From assembly GCA_015661795.1 (NCBI GenBank), contig DQVJ01000222.1, forward strand, positions 1-11,167: a stretch of 11,167 nucleotides of DNA, in the 5' to 3' direction. The notes beneath the pieces are model-generated. The model was not told where the DNA came from and made no database searches. It saw nothing but the letters and a program-made list of their open reading frames with translations. Positions 1-8,500 of this stretch are shown here, in pieces; position 1 is the stretch's first letter, and every line of letters starts with the position of its first letter. Position numbers and translations under genes: made by a program. The DNA comes from Sulfurovum sp. Its GTDB lineage: Bacteria; Campylobacterota; Campylobacteria; Campylobacterales; Sulfurovaceae.

Positions 1-782
1 AACATCGCTTTTAATGTAATGCTATCTCCATCACGAACCGCATTGACAGCAACTGGCGCAGAACAGCCTGCACCTATAGCAGAAACAAAGTCACGTTCAA
101 GTTTGGTACAGATAAATGTATTTTCATCATTAAGCGTCATGGCTATTTCACGTACTTTATCATTACTACTAACTATCTCAATACCCAATGAAGCTTGTCC
201 CATAGGAGGGATGAAGAAGTCTAACTTTTTAACATAAGGTATCTCTTTAAGTAAATCAAGTCTATAAAGACCAATATAGGCAAGAATAATCGCATCATAC
301 TGCCCCTCTTTGAGCTTTCTTAGCCTTGTATTCACATTACCTCTAAGTTCTTTCACTTTAAGATCTGGACGTTGTTCAAGCAGTTGCATACGTCTGCGTA
401 AGCTTGTTGTACCTACCGTTGCACCATGAGGGAGCGCATCTAGGCTATTATAGGTATGAGACAAAAGCACATCACTCTGCTCTTGACGTTCGGTTATCGC
501 ACAAAGTTCCAGCCCTTCAGGGATATATGTCGGTACATCTTTAAGAGAGTGCACTGCCATATGTGCATTACCTGCAAGCATTTCATCTTCAAGTTCTTTG
601 GTAAAATGCCCTTTACCACCTATAAGTGCCAAAGGTTTATCAAGAATCCGATCCCCTTTAGAAGTGATCTCATTGAGGACTACTTGCATCTCCGGAAACG
701 AAGTTTCAATACGTTTTTTTATATGATAGGCCTGCCAAAGAGCCAATGCACTGGCTCTTGTAGCAATAATAAGTTTTTCCAC
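1..782 (-). CDS. hemC: Porphobilinogen deaminase (hydroxymethylbilane synthase), C-terminus cut off by window edge
   Basis: Condenses four porphobilinogen molecules into hydroxymethylbilane, the third common step of tetrapyrrole synthesis, in the cytoplasm. I translated 260 codons, starting MEKLIIATRASALALW. The family landmarks are in place: the N-terminal ATRxSxLALWQ motif, the GGKGHFTKELE stretch, the catalytic aspartate in MAVHSLKDVP (about residue 82), GTTSLRRRMQL with the substrate-binding arginines, and the dipyrromethane-cofactor cysteine in GAGCSAP (about residue 240). The start is a GTG at 780-782. An in-frame TAA lies just upstream and no ATG is available, and only a weak AAGAAG-like ribosome site precedes it. 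About 50 C-terminal residues of domain 3 should lie beyond position 1, judging from the usual length of about 310. It follows the Dsb-like gene by 21 bases and is probably co-transcribed with hemA upstream, so two genes of the same pathway share an operon. No disruption is visible. Identification is very secure. Confidence 0.96.
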   Translation of the reverse strand, partial: MEKLIIATRASALALWQAYHIKKRIETSFPEMQVVLNEITSKGDRILDKPLALIGGKGHFTKELEDEMLAGNAHMAVHSLKDVPTYIPEGLELCAITERQEQSDVLLSHTYNSLDALPHGATVGTTSLRRRMQLLEQRPDLKVKELRGNVNTRLRKLKEGQYDAIILAYIGLYRLDLLKEIPYVKKLDFFIPPMGQASLGIEIVSSNDKVREIAMTLNDENTFICTKLERDFVSAIGAGCSAPVAVNAVRDGDSITLKAM

Positions 783-803
783 TTCTACTTCTTTATATTA
801 AAT

Positions 804-1637
804 TTAATTGACTAATTTTTTATAACCATCACGCATTTTATCCCATTCACCATCAATATAAATTGTTGGTGTACCACCGACCATCATTTTACTTGCCGCT
901 ACTTCATCAGCCTTGACTGCTTCTTTCACTTTTTTTGCATTTACTTTCTCTTCAGATACTACATATCCACTGTGTGCTTTTACTGCTGCAAGAATCTTAG
1001 CCGTGTCTGTTTCTTTCACATCTATTTTAAGTGAATAAAGTTTTTCAACTACATCTGCCTTACCTTCATGTTGTGCCACATGCATCACACGGGTTAATAC
1101 ATCTGATACAGGATGGATTCGAAGCAATGGTAGATGATAATAATACACAGCTATTTTTGTCGGATTTTCTTTGGCTGCTTTAAAAATCTCTGGTACTACT
1201 TCTTGACAAAATGGACATTGCGGGTCTGAAAAAATCAAGACTTTATGTTTTGCATCTTTATTACCCAATAATAAATGTGCATCGTCATAAAATGATGCAG
1301 GTACTGTTGGTTTGATATTATCTCTATAGTCATTTCCTGTTTTCAAGTTTATCAAATGCCCTGTAATCAAACCATCTTTCACAAACATCGTCTCTGGTGC
1401 ATGTATTTCTTTACCTTGGTATTCCAAATCCATAGTGGTCAAGAGTATGATCCACCCAGGTAAATCTTTGTGTGTCTTAGACTCAATCAGCGTTAACCCT
1501 TTAACTTTTACTTGTGGGTTTTTAACAACAGATTTTTTAATATATTTAACTAACTTTTTATTATCTGGAACAGAACTTGCATTAAGAGTTACGGTCACTA
1601 TGATCGTACTCATCAATAATTTCGACATCAATGACAT
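804..1637 (-). CDS. Periplasmic thiol-disulfide interchange protein, DsbC/DsbG-like thioredoxin fold
   Basis: Predicted secreted oxidoreductase or disulfide isomerase of 277 residues. Seen: a hydrophobic signal-like N-terminus (residues 1 to about 20, MSLMSKLLMSTIIVTVTL), then about 100 residues resembling the N-terminal dimerisation part of DsbC/DsbG-type proteins. Next comes a thioredoxin-fold domain opening with VLIFSDPQCPFCQEVVP, which carries the active-site pair C141-PF-C144. The cis-proline loop GGTPTIY lies near residues 254-260, followed by DGEWD and a short C-terminal helix. The CPFC dipeptide differs from CGYC of DsbC, so whether it isomerises, oxidises or reduces cannot be read from sequence. 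Helicobacter and Campylobacter have related periplasmic Dsb proteins. The start chosen is the ATG at 1635-1637, which sits six bases after AAGGAG; an ATG six bases further upstream abuts the Shine-Dalgarno. The first 56 bases overlap the end of the FxsA-like gene. Its place between fxsA and hemC seems to be an addition to the usual epsilonproteobacterial order, perhaps linked to haem or cytochrome c thiol handling (speculative). Confidence 0.85.
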   Translation of the reverse strand: MSLMSKLLMSTIIVTVTLNASSVPDNKKLVKYIKKSVVKNPQVKVKGLTLIESKTHKDLPGWIILLTTMDLEYQGKEIHAPETMFVKDGLITGHLINLKTGNDYRDNIKPTVPASFYDDAHLLLGNKDAKHKVLIFSDPQCPFCQEVVPEIFKAAKENPTKIAVYYYHLPLLRIHPVSDVLTRVMHVAQHEGKADVVEKLYSLKIDVKETDTAKILAAVKAHSGYVVSEEKVNAKKVKEAVKADEVAASKMMVGGTPTIYIDGEWDKMRDGYKKLVN

Positions 1638-2004
1638 TGTCATCTCCTTTTTGTGTAAAATTTGTTGGTTTTTCAGGTGTTATTTTAGCGATAAATTGTA
1701 AATAAAGTGTGTAGAATAAAGCAATGATGCCTAAAAAATCAGAAAAAACACCTGGGATGATAAGCAATACTGCACCTATAAAATAAGACATACTAGCATT
1801 TTGAAACCTTTGTATATCTAATTTTCCCTGTCTCATGGCATTCATATTTACCATCATGGTTTGTGAAGATTTTTGTAGCAATATCATACCTAAAGAAAAA
1901 CTTAAAATAATCCATATTACTGACCAAAAGAAACCAATGCTCTCTCCTGTCTTTAATGAAAGGTACAGTTCAATGAGAAAAAAAGGTATGACGACAAAAA
2001 TCAT
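1582..2004 (-). CDS. fxsA: FxsA-family inner-membrane protein
   Basis: Small polytopic membrane protein of 140 residues. Three or four hydrophobic segments are visible: about residues 1-17, 24-44 and 72-106, the last long enough for two passes. The family signature is clear in segment three, LLIIPGVFSDFLGIIAL, matching the LLLPGFFTDFLGLLLLLP region of E. coli FxsA. An amphipathic region (MNAMRQGKLDIQRFQN) precedes it, also as in the family. The C-terminal tail is acidic and contains DNVIDVEIID, similar to the VIDGE-like tail of many FxsA homologues. E. coli FxsA was named for suppressing F exclusion of phage T7 when overproduced; its normal job is not established, so no function is claimed. 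The ATG lies one base beyond the proS stop codon, with AGAGAG as a modest ribosome site inside the proS end. The tail shares 56 bases with the start of the Dsb-like gene. A membrane protein in this slot between proS and hemC is, as I recall, also present in Campylobacter. Confidence 0.85.
   Translation of the reverse strand: MIFVVIPFFLIELYLSLKTGESIGFFWSVIWIILSFSLGMILLQKSSQTMMVNMNAMRQGKLDIQRFQNASMSYFIGAVLLIIPGVFSDFLGIIALFYTLYLQFIAKITPEKPTNFTQKGDDNVIDVEIIDEYDHSDRNS
1644..1649 (-). promoter_or_regulatory. Ribosome binding site of the Dsb-like gene
   Basis: Perfect AAGGAG (minus strand), lying inside the coding sequence of the preceding gene. Three in-frame ATGs follow within 20 bases. The first touches the site, the second (1635-1637) is six bases away, and the third (1626-1628) is 15 away. 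The spacing therefore selects the second as the start and fixes a 56-base overlap with the FxsA-like reading frame. Confidence 0.75.
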
Positions 2005-2005
2005 A

Positions 2006-3259
2006 TTAAAATCTCTCTAATAAAAAATCAACAATACTTTCAACAGAGACTGATTCTTTTTGCATACCGTCTCTTGTGACAAATTCTACCATCCCCTCAG
2101 TCAAATTTTTACCAATGACCACAGCAAAAGGTACACCGATAAGTTCATAATCTTTCATCTTTGCACCAAACCTGTCTTTTCTCTCATCTAGTAAAACATC
2201 TACACCTTTATCCGACATCAAAGCATACAATTTCTCACCCAGAGCCACTTGATTTTCATCTTTAATATTAGAAATCATAATCTGCAAAGCAAATGGTGCA
2301 GACTCTTGGGTCCAGATACACCCTTTATCATCATGATTTTGCTCTATAATACCCGCAAGTAAACGGCTTACCCCTATACCATATGTTCCCATCTCAAAAG
2401 CTTGAGCCTTGCCTCCTTCATTTAAGAAAGTAGCATTTAATGCTTCTGAATATTTTGTACCTAGCTGAAAAATATGTCCAGCTTCTATACCTTTGGTCAT
2501 ACGTAGTGGTGCACCACATTGACAAAGATCACCTTCTTTGCTCTCTTTGGCTACTTCTACATTGGCACCAAAATCACAGGCATCACATACTATGATATCA
2601 TCTTCACCTGAATCAGCTAATATCATAAACTCTTTAGAACCATCCCCACCTATCTGTCCAGAGTCCGCTTGTACAACTCTAAAGTTCAATCCTAAACGAG
2701 TAAATATCTTTTTATAGGTCTCTTCCATGAGGTTAAATTCTCTTTGCATATCTTCAACACTTGCATGAAAACTATAACCATCTTTCATCAAGAATTCTCG
2801 CCCTCGCATAAGCCCAAACCGTGGTCTTATCTCATCACGAAATTTTAGATTTATCTGATAGAGGTTTAGGGGGAGTTGTTTATAACTTTTAACCGTTTGG
2901 CGTACTAAGTTTACCATTGCTTCTTCGTTCGTAGGACTGAGTAAATAATCGTTGTCTTTGCGATCTTGAAAACGTAATAATTCTTTTCCATATTCACCTG
3001 CACGTCCACTCTCTTCCCACAATGCTGTAGGTGTGATAAAAGATAGACTGGTTTCTTGACATCCAACCTTGTCTAATTCTTCTTTCACCACATTACGTAC
3101 TTTATCCAGTATCTTCTTACCTAAAGGCAAAAAGTTATAAAGTCCTGAGCCGCCTACTGACTGAATGAAGCCTCCACGAATCAAATAAATATGACTCGGC
3201 AAAGTTGCATCATTAGGTATTTCTTTACTTGTAGGTATTAATAATTTTGAAAATCTCAC
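2006..3259 (-). CDS. proS: Prolyl-tRNA synthetase, compact form lacking the INS editing domain
   Basis: Charges tRNA-Pro with proline; class II synthetase in the cytoplasm, 417 residues. Visible parts: motif 1 region (about 37-70), the LLSPTNEEA loop (107-114), motif 2 in KFRDEIRPRFGLMRGREFLMKD (139-160), GHIFQLGTKYSEAL (261-274), motif 3 in GTYGIGVSRLLAGIIEQN (291-308), and a C-terminal anticodon-binding domain (about 322-417, with VLLDERKDRFGAKMKDYELIGVPF inside). Ordinary bacterial-type enzymes have about 570 residues because an insertion domain of about 155-180 residues, which hydrolyses Ala-tRNA-Pro, sits between motifs 2 and 3. Here that domain is absent: GANVEVAKESKEGD runs straight into CQCGAPLRMTKGIEAGHIF. 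Two cysteine pairs, C225/C228 and C246/C248, flank the junction and could bind zinc. The frame is open and the core motifs are intact, so it should be active in aminoacylation. The start is GTG at 3257-3259, overlapping the hemA stop by four bases (GTGA), with AAGGAT upstream. Confidence 0.95.
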   Translation of the reverse strand: MRFSKLLIPTSKEIPNDATLPSHIYLIRGGFIQSVGGSGLYNFLPLGKKILDKVRNVVKEELDKVGCQETSLSFITPTALWEESGRAGEYGKELLRFQDRKDNDYLLSPTNEEAMVNLVRQTVKSYKQLPLNLYQINLKFRDEIRPRFGLMRGREFLMKDGYSFHASVEDMQREFNLMEETYKKIFTRLGLNFRVVQADSGQIGGDGSKEFMILADSGEDDIIVCDACDFGANVEVAKESKEGDLCQCGAPLRMTKGIEAGHIFQLGTKYSEALNATFLNEGGKAQAFEMGTYGIGVSRLLAGIIEQNHDDKGCIWTQESAPFALQIMISNIKDENQVALGEKLYALMSDKGVDVLLDERKDRFGAKMKDYELIGVPFAVVIGKNLTEGMVEFVTRDGMQKESVSVESIVDFLLERF

Positions 3260-4563
3260 GCACTGTATCCTTTTGTATGATGGTCATTTTTATACTGTTT
3301 TAAATCAATATTATCGGTGTCTATATTAAACATTTTCTTCACTGCCTCTATGCAGTTTGCATTTTTTGTCTCAGTAGATGAATGCCGTAAATTTTGTGTA
3401 GGATCATGTAAAAAACGTTTAAACATCTGCTCTGCCATTTTTCGCATATTGGCTTCAGACTCAGCGGGTACAAAACCTTTTTTGATAGCCCTTGTCATTT
3501 CTGCATCTATAGCCTCATTGACATGTTCTCTCATCTGTTTAATCACAGGTTCTATGGATAACGCTCTTAACCATGTATAAAAATCATCTTTATATTTCTC
3601 TACAATTTCAGATGCCATCACTGCCTGTTCTTCACGTAAGGCATGATTGGTTTGTGAAATGGCTTGTAAATCATCTATCCGAAAAAGTTGTAGCTTGTCT
3701 AAATCGATATCCTCTATATCTCTGGGAATCGCCATATCAAACCAAAGCCTTGGCAAAGTCTCATTTTCAATGAAATCTCTAGTCACAATAGTCTCTTTAG
3801 CAGAAGTTGCGGAAAAAAGTAAACGATAACGATTGACATATTTTTCTAATTTATCAATCGTATCTGCTTTTACGTTTTCTCCCAATGTATGGGCAACAAG
3901 TTCAACTTTTTCTTGATCTCTTCCAAGTATGACAACATCACATCCCGCTCTCAAAAGATGTTTTGCAGCCAGTACTCCCATATCACCAGCACCAATGACA
4001 ACAGCTGTCATTCCAACCATATTATCTCCCATAAGTTTATGGGCTTGTGCCACTGCTACTGAGGCTATGGAAATAGGATTTTGAGAAATATTAGTGACAT
4101 TACGTACTTCAGCTGCACATTTCACAGCATATGAAATGACACGGTTGAGTTTACGTCCTGCAGTCTTGTTTGTATGTGAAAGCATAAATGCTTCCTTAAC
4201 CTGTCCAGTAATTTGAGACTCTCCAACTACTAAAGAATCTAATGATGAAACAACTGAAAAGATATGCAATATAGCATCTTCATCATCCAGTCGTAAAGCT
4301 GCACTTTTAAGTTCATAAAAATTTAACTCACTTTTTTTAGCCATGAGTCCTAAAACTGCATGAAAACTTGAAAAGTTATCTCTGGTAGCAAGTACAATTT
4401 CTACCCGGTTACATGTGGAGATGATAAAAACTTCATGGACAAACTCAAATGCTACCAGTAAATTAAGCATCTCAAGTTTTTCTTCATCATTGACAAATGC
4501 CAATTTTTCGCGCATACCCTGATCACAGTTATTATGAGAAAAACTTATTACTTGATAATACAT
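3256..4563 (-). CDS. hemA: Glutamyl-tRNA reductase
   Basis: Reduces glutamyl-tRNA(Glu) to glutamate-1-semialdehyde with NADPH. This is the committed step of the C5 route to haem, so the organism makes 5-aminolevulinate from glutamate rather than glycine. The protein has 435 residues, normal for the family. The catalytic domain holds the thioester-forming cysteine C51 in STCNRVE and the conserved SLVVGESQITGQVKEA stretch (110-125). The linker is followed by an NADP-binding Rossmann domain with VVIGAGDMG (188-196) and VVILGRD. The C-terminal part (about 320-420) is the long helical dimerisation domain, containing SIEPVIKQMRE and FLHDPTQNLR. The ATG shares its A with the ispB stop codon (TAATG), and AAAGGGA lies eight bases upstream, so translation is coupled to ispB. 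The stop overlaps the proS start. HemA in other bacteria is controlled by haem-dependent proteolysis; nothing in the sequence shows that here. Confidence 0.97.
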   Translation of the reverse strand: MYYQVISFSHNNCDQGMREKLAFVNDEEKLEMLNLLVAFEFVHEVFIISTCNRVEIVLATRDNFSSFHAVLGLMAKKSELNFYELKSAALRLDDEDAILHIFSVVSSLDSLVVGESQITGQVKEAFMLSHTNKTAGRKLNRVISYAVKCAAEVRNVTNISQNPISIASVAVAQAHKLMGDNMVGMTAVVIGAGDMGVLAAKHLLRAGCDVVILGRDQEKVELVAHTLGENVKADTIDKLEKYVNRYRLLFSATSAKETIVTRDFIENETLPRLWFDMAIPRDIEDIDLDKLQLFRIDDLQAISQTNHALREEQAVMASEIVEKYKDDFYTWLRALSIEPVIKQMREHVNEAIDAEMTRAIKKGFVPAESEANMRKMAEQMFKRFLHDPTQNLRHSSTETKNANCIEAVKKMFNIDTDNIDLKQYKNDHHTKGYSA

Positions 4564-5459
4564 TAGAAATCCCTTTCTATCATTGCCATTGCAATGCTAC
4601 TCAAGGCCTCTTCTCCCCTCTCATTCATCAGCAAGATAGCTTCTTCGATAAGTACCTTTGCTTCATTATAACTCTTTTCTATGACCTTTTCATCTTCCAT
4701 CTTGGATTTTATCCAAACTTGTTCTTCTTTGGAAAGTTTTTTAGCATGTAAAGCTTTCAGTTTTGCTGCATCATCATAGCCAAGTGCTTCATAAAGATAA
4801 ATGTAAGGAAGTGTTGTTTTACCTTCTTCAAAATCATGCAAAGCCGGTTTTCCAAGCGTAGTGGTATCTGCCGTAATATCCAAGATATCATCTATCATCT
4901 GAAACGCGATACCAAGATTCCTTCCGTACGTCATATAGACTGTTTTGTCTTTACCCGCAAGCAATGCCGCAGCACCTGCACTGGCTTCCATCAAAGAAGC
5001 TGTTTTTTGATAAATCATTTCAAGGTAGATCTCTTTGTTTAGATTAAATGTTTTTGAGAGTGAAACGTCTTTAAGTTCTCCAAGACTAAGTTGAACAACA
5101 GCATTTGAAACCATTTTAGCGATTTCAGAAGAAATAATATTCAATTCTAAAAAACCTTTTGAATAGAGAATATCCCCTAACATAATAGCTGTCTTATTTC
5201 CATATAACGCATTCAGTGAAGGTTTAGATCGGCGTGTATAAGCATCATCAATGACATCATCATGTAAAAGGCTCGCTGCATGTATCATCTCAACAACGGC
5301 AGCTGTTTTAATAACACTAAGCCTAGAACCTGCTATTTTTAAGATAAGTTTAGCACGCAGTCTTTTTCCATGAGGAAGTTGTGCATAAAGCGAAGTTACT
5401 TCTTTATCGTTTAGCTCTGATACAAACTGTTCTATCTTTCTTTCTACTGCACTTAACAC
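4563..5459 (-). CDS. ispB: Polyprenyl diphosphate synthase (quinone side-chain, IspB/HepT type)
   Basis: Trans-isoprenyl diphosphate synthase of 298 residues that extends farnesyl diphosphate with isopentenyl diphosphate. Both aspartate-rich magnesium sites are present: LLHDDVIDD (D67, D68, D71) and QMIDDILDITAD (D190, D191, D194). So are GKRLRAKL (31-38), GDILYSKGF (95-103), and GKPALHDFEEGKTTLP (203-218). The residue five positions before the first aspartate motif is alanine (A62), not an aromatic. In this family that favours long chains over farnesyl or geranylgeranyl products. Campylobacterota mainly use menaquinone-6 or related quinones, so a C30 or somewhat longer chain is plausible, but length cannot be fixed from sequence. 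The start is GTG (5457-5459) with AGGAT about ten bases upstream; no better ATG is in frame. It is the first gene after the 91-base gap and so probably heads the ispB-hemA-proS-fxsA-dsb-hemC unit. Confidence 0.93.
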   Translation of the reverse strand: MLSAVERKIEQFVSELNDKEVTSLYAQLPHGKRLRAKLILKIAGSRLSVIKTAAVVEMIHAASLLHDDVIDDAYTRRSKPSLNALYGNKTAIMLGDILYSKGFLELNIISSEIAKMVSNAVVQLSLGELKDVSLSKTFNLNKEIYLEMIYQKTASLMEASAGAAALLAGKDKTVYMTYGRNLGIAFQMIDDILDITADTTTLGKPALHDFEEGKTTLPYIYLYEALGYDDAAKLKALHAKKLSKEEQVWIKSKMEDEKVIEKSYNEAKVLIEEAILLMNERGEEALSSIAMAMIERDF

Positions 5460-5485
5460 GGTTTATTTATCCTAATCCATACTAC

Positions 5486-5540
5486 ATGAACATTCATCAT
5501 TATGTTCTATAGTGTAATTTTCTAAAGTCAATTATTATAG
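5486..5540 (-). promoter_or_regulatory. Candidate promoter region ahead of ispB
   Basis: The 91 bases between the RND permease stop and ispB are the longest gap in the minus-strand cluster. Read on the minus strand it has a perfect TATAAT at 5534-5539 without a good -35, and separately TTGACT (5526-5531) with TATAGA (5506-5511) at a short 14-base spacing. The expected Campylobacterota housekeeping promoter has a strong -10 and poor -35, so the first is the better candidate. A small inverted repeat, ATGAA-CA-TTCAT (5486-5497), lies between the -10s and the ispB start. No GC-rich hairpin with a T-run follows the RND gene, so read-through from rsmH is also possible. Confidence 0.4.
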
Positions 5541-5550
5541 CTAAATCTTT

Positions 5551-8500
5551 TTACGCTTTCTCTTTAACTCTATAAATGACCGCATACATCAAAGGCACAT
5601 AGTAGAGATTCAACACAGTTGCCCATGCAACTCCAAACCCAAGACTGATAGCCATTGGCTGTAAAATAAGCGCTTGTCCACTTGCAAAAAACATTAAAGA
5701 AGAGAGTCCCAAGACTGTAGTGATAGATGTCAATAAAATAGGTCGTAAACGCATATCTGCTCTTTTCGTCATTTCTTTATAATTCTTACTACCTTTTATA
5801 AAATCCAACATAATAAGTCCATCATTTACCACAACACCTGCCAACCCAATCACCCCCATCATACCAGGCATAGTCATATGGATACCCATCATATATGTAC
5901 CTAAGAGTGCCCCAAATAAAGACAGAGGTATCGTTGTTAAAATGATTAAAGGTAACACCAGAGAATTAAACATCCATACCAACGTAATAAAAATAAGAAA
6001 AATAGCTATGAGTAATGCTTGTGTCATCTCTTTTTGAAGCTTTGCATTTTCTTTCTCTTCCCCTTTTATAATGAGTTTAACACCCTGTTTTTTTAATGTT
6101 TCCAAAAGTGGTTCTATCTTATCCATCACTTCTATAGGCGTAATAATGTTTTTTTCTACACGGGCAAATAATGAACGTACTTTATCACCATCTTCTTTAA
6201 AGATTTTGACAAAACTCTTTTGATATGTAAAGTCACATACCTCTGAAAGTTTTACCCTTTGTTGTCCATCTGGTGTACTAAGTTGGAAGTTTCCTATCTC
6301 TGAGGCATCTTGCTTATATACATCTTCTATTTTGACTCTTACCAAACCTTTTTCATTAAACATTTTGGCATACTCTGCTTTTAAAAATGCTCCTTTCAAG
6401 ACAGAAGTAATGTACCCTTCACTAAATCCTAAAGACTGTCCATATTCATTGACACGCAGTTTAAGTTCACGTTCTCCTTCATTTGCATTGTCTGCAATAT
6501 CTTCAACCCCTTCAATTTCCCTTAGTTTTTCCTCTACTTGTTTCATCGCATTTAACATCAGATGCCTATCTGGATGTTCAAAGCCAATTTCAATGTCATT
6601 GGAGACAATACCTGCTTGTTGGACATACACGTTAAACTCTTCATAAAGTTTTTTACCGTCTATCTCTTGATTCTTGAACTTTTCAACAATCTTCTTTTGT
6701 ACTTCTCTTGCAATATCTTGAGATAATCTTGTGCGTATCATATCTGTATCATCATATTCCAAAGAAAAAATAGGGTTGATATATTTATCAAAGAAGTTTT
6801 CTGGTGCTTTTTCATGTAAATTGATAAAAATTTGAAAAAGATTCTCTCCGAGTTCAAAGCTTTGGTCTTTGTTAAACTTGAACCCTATTACAGATGTTAT
6901 AGAATCCATTTCTTTTTTATCTAACAATGCCAAGAGTGCTTCTTCAACCTGTGTCACATATACTTCCGTTTCACTCAGGTCATTGTTTATATTTATTTTC
7001 CCGTTCATATATACCTGTTGTGCGTCAAATTCTGGGAATAGCTGAAACTTTGTAACTTTGCTTATCCCTACTGTGCCTAAAACAATAAATATTAAGATGA
7101 TTGCGAGTGAACGTTTTTTATGCAGTAATAATTTTTCTAAAAATCTATCATAACGTATAATAAAATTAACCCAAAAATCATCCTCATGTTTCTCTTTTTT
7201 AAAGGTACCTATAGAATAAAATTCTTTTGCATGTAAAGGTAAAAAATAAAATGCTTCAAACAAAGAACTCAGTAACAAGACAGAAATCATAATAGGTAAT
7301 ACCTGCATAAACATACCCATTTTACCACTCATCATCAATAGAGGTAAAAATGCAAAGACTGTTGTCAGTGTAGCAGTTAAAACTGCTGGAAACATTTCTG
7401 TGGCTCCATCAATAGCTGCATCTCTGGGCGTTTTTCCCATCTCCATATGTCTATAGATATTTTCAGCGACAACAATGGCTTCATCTACAAGCATCCCAAG
7501 TGCAATCAACGCTCCAAGCAGTGTCAACATATTTAAACTATACCCAATCATATCTGCCACAACCAATGTAATCATAAAACTTGCCGGTATCCCTATGGCA
7601 ACTACAGTAGCAATCCTTATATTCACAGATAAAAACAATGCCAAGAAAACAAGAATTAATCCAAATAAAATATTGGAGGAAACAAGATTTAAACGATTTT
7701 TAATCCAAATAGAAGTATCAGTATAGGCTTCAAAATTTACACGTGCATACTTTTTACTAAACGTTTCTAAAACCTTACGTATCTCTTTGCTCAAAGCTAT
7801 GGCATTCCCCTCTTTGCTTTTATTAATATTTAAAGAGATATTTTGTTTTCCATTAAAGTGTGATATTTGTGTAGGATCCCCCAAACCATAATAAACTTCT
7901 GCTATATCTTTCAGCCGAAAACGTTTCCCACCTACACTTAAAAGTGTCATACTAAGACTTTTTGCGTCTTTTTCTCCATTGATTGTCGATATATAAAGAT
8001 GATCTCCCTGTCCATCCAGTGTCCCTGCTGGAAATATACTTGAAATATTTGAAATAGCTTTGTATACTGCGGCTTTATCGAGATCATAGGCATCAAGCTT
8101 TTTTTGATCTATTTTTATGACCACTTCTTCATCCGTGTCACCACGAATTTCTATACTGCTCAAATCAGGAATAAGTGCCAATTTACTTTTTAACTCATCC
8201 GCTGCTGCTATCAACTCTTTTTTACTTACATCACCGGAGACTGCAACGAGTAATAAAGGATAATCATGTACCAAGACACGTGCCAAAGGTTCATCCATAT
8301 CTGAAGGTAAATCTCGTCTTGTTTTTGCGATGATGTCTTTTACATCTGCCAGTACCAATTGTGTATCATTTGCTGTTTTGATATCAGCTTTAATACTAAA
8401 ACTTCCATTTTGGATAGCAGTATACAGAGTATCAATTTCTGAAAGACTCTTCAAATCATCTTCTATCGTTGCAACCACCATTTTATCAAGTACATCAGCA

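Noticed and set aside
456..815. Plus-strand open frame of 119 codons, opposite hemC
   Set aside because: It lies wholly antisense to hemC apart from its last bases. The hemC frame reads continuously with all catalytic motifs, and the antisense protein has no recognisable family and a low-complexity Phe-rich tail.
1638..1643. Dsb-like gene starting at ATG 1641-1643
   Set aside because: This ATG directly abuts the AAGGAG ribosome site, leaving no spacing. The ATG at 1635-1637 has a six-base spacing.
2006..3259. proS as a damaged gene or assembly deletion
   Set aside because: The frame is intact across the join, residues on both sides align to the family without loss of core motifs, and start and stop fit the overlapping operon. 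A natural domain loss is more likely, though an in-frame assembly error cannot be fully excluded by eye.
5512..5550. Intrinsic terminator after the RND permease
   Set aside because: The sequence is AT-rich, but I could find no stable stem followed by a T-run on the minus strand.
6332..6646. Plus-strand open frame of 104 codons inside the RND gene
   Set aside because: Ser/Leu/Pro-rich composition is typical of the complement of coding DNA, and it is fully contained within a well-conserved permease.
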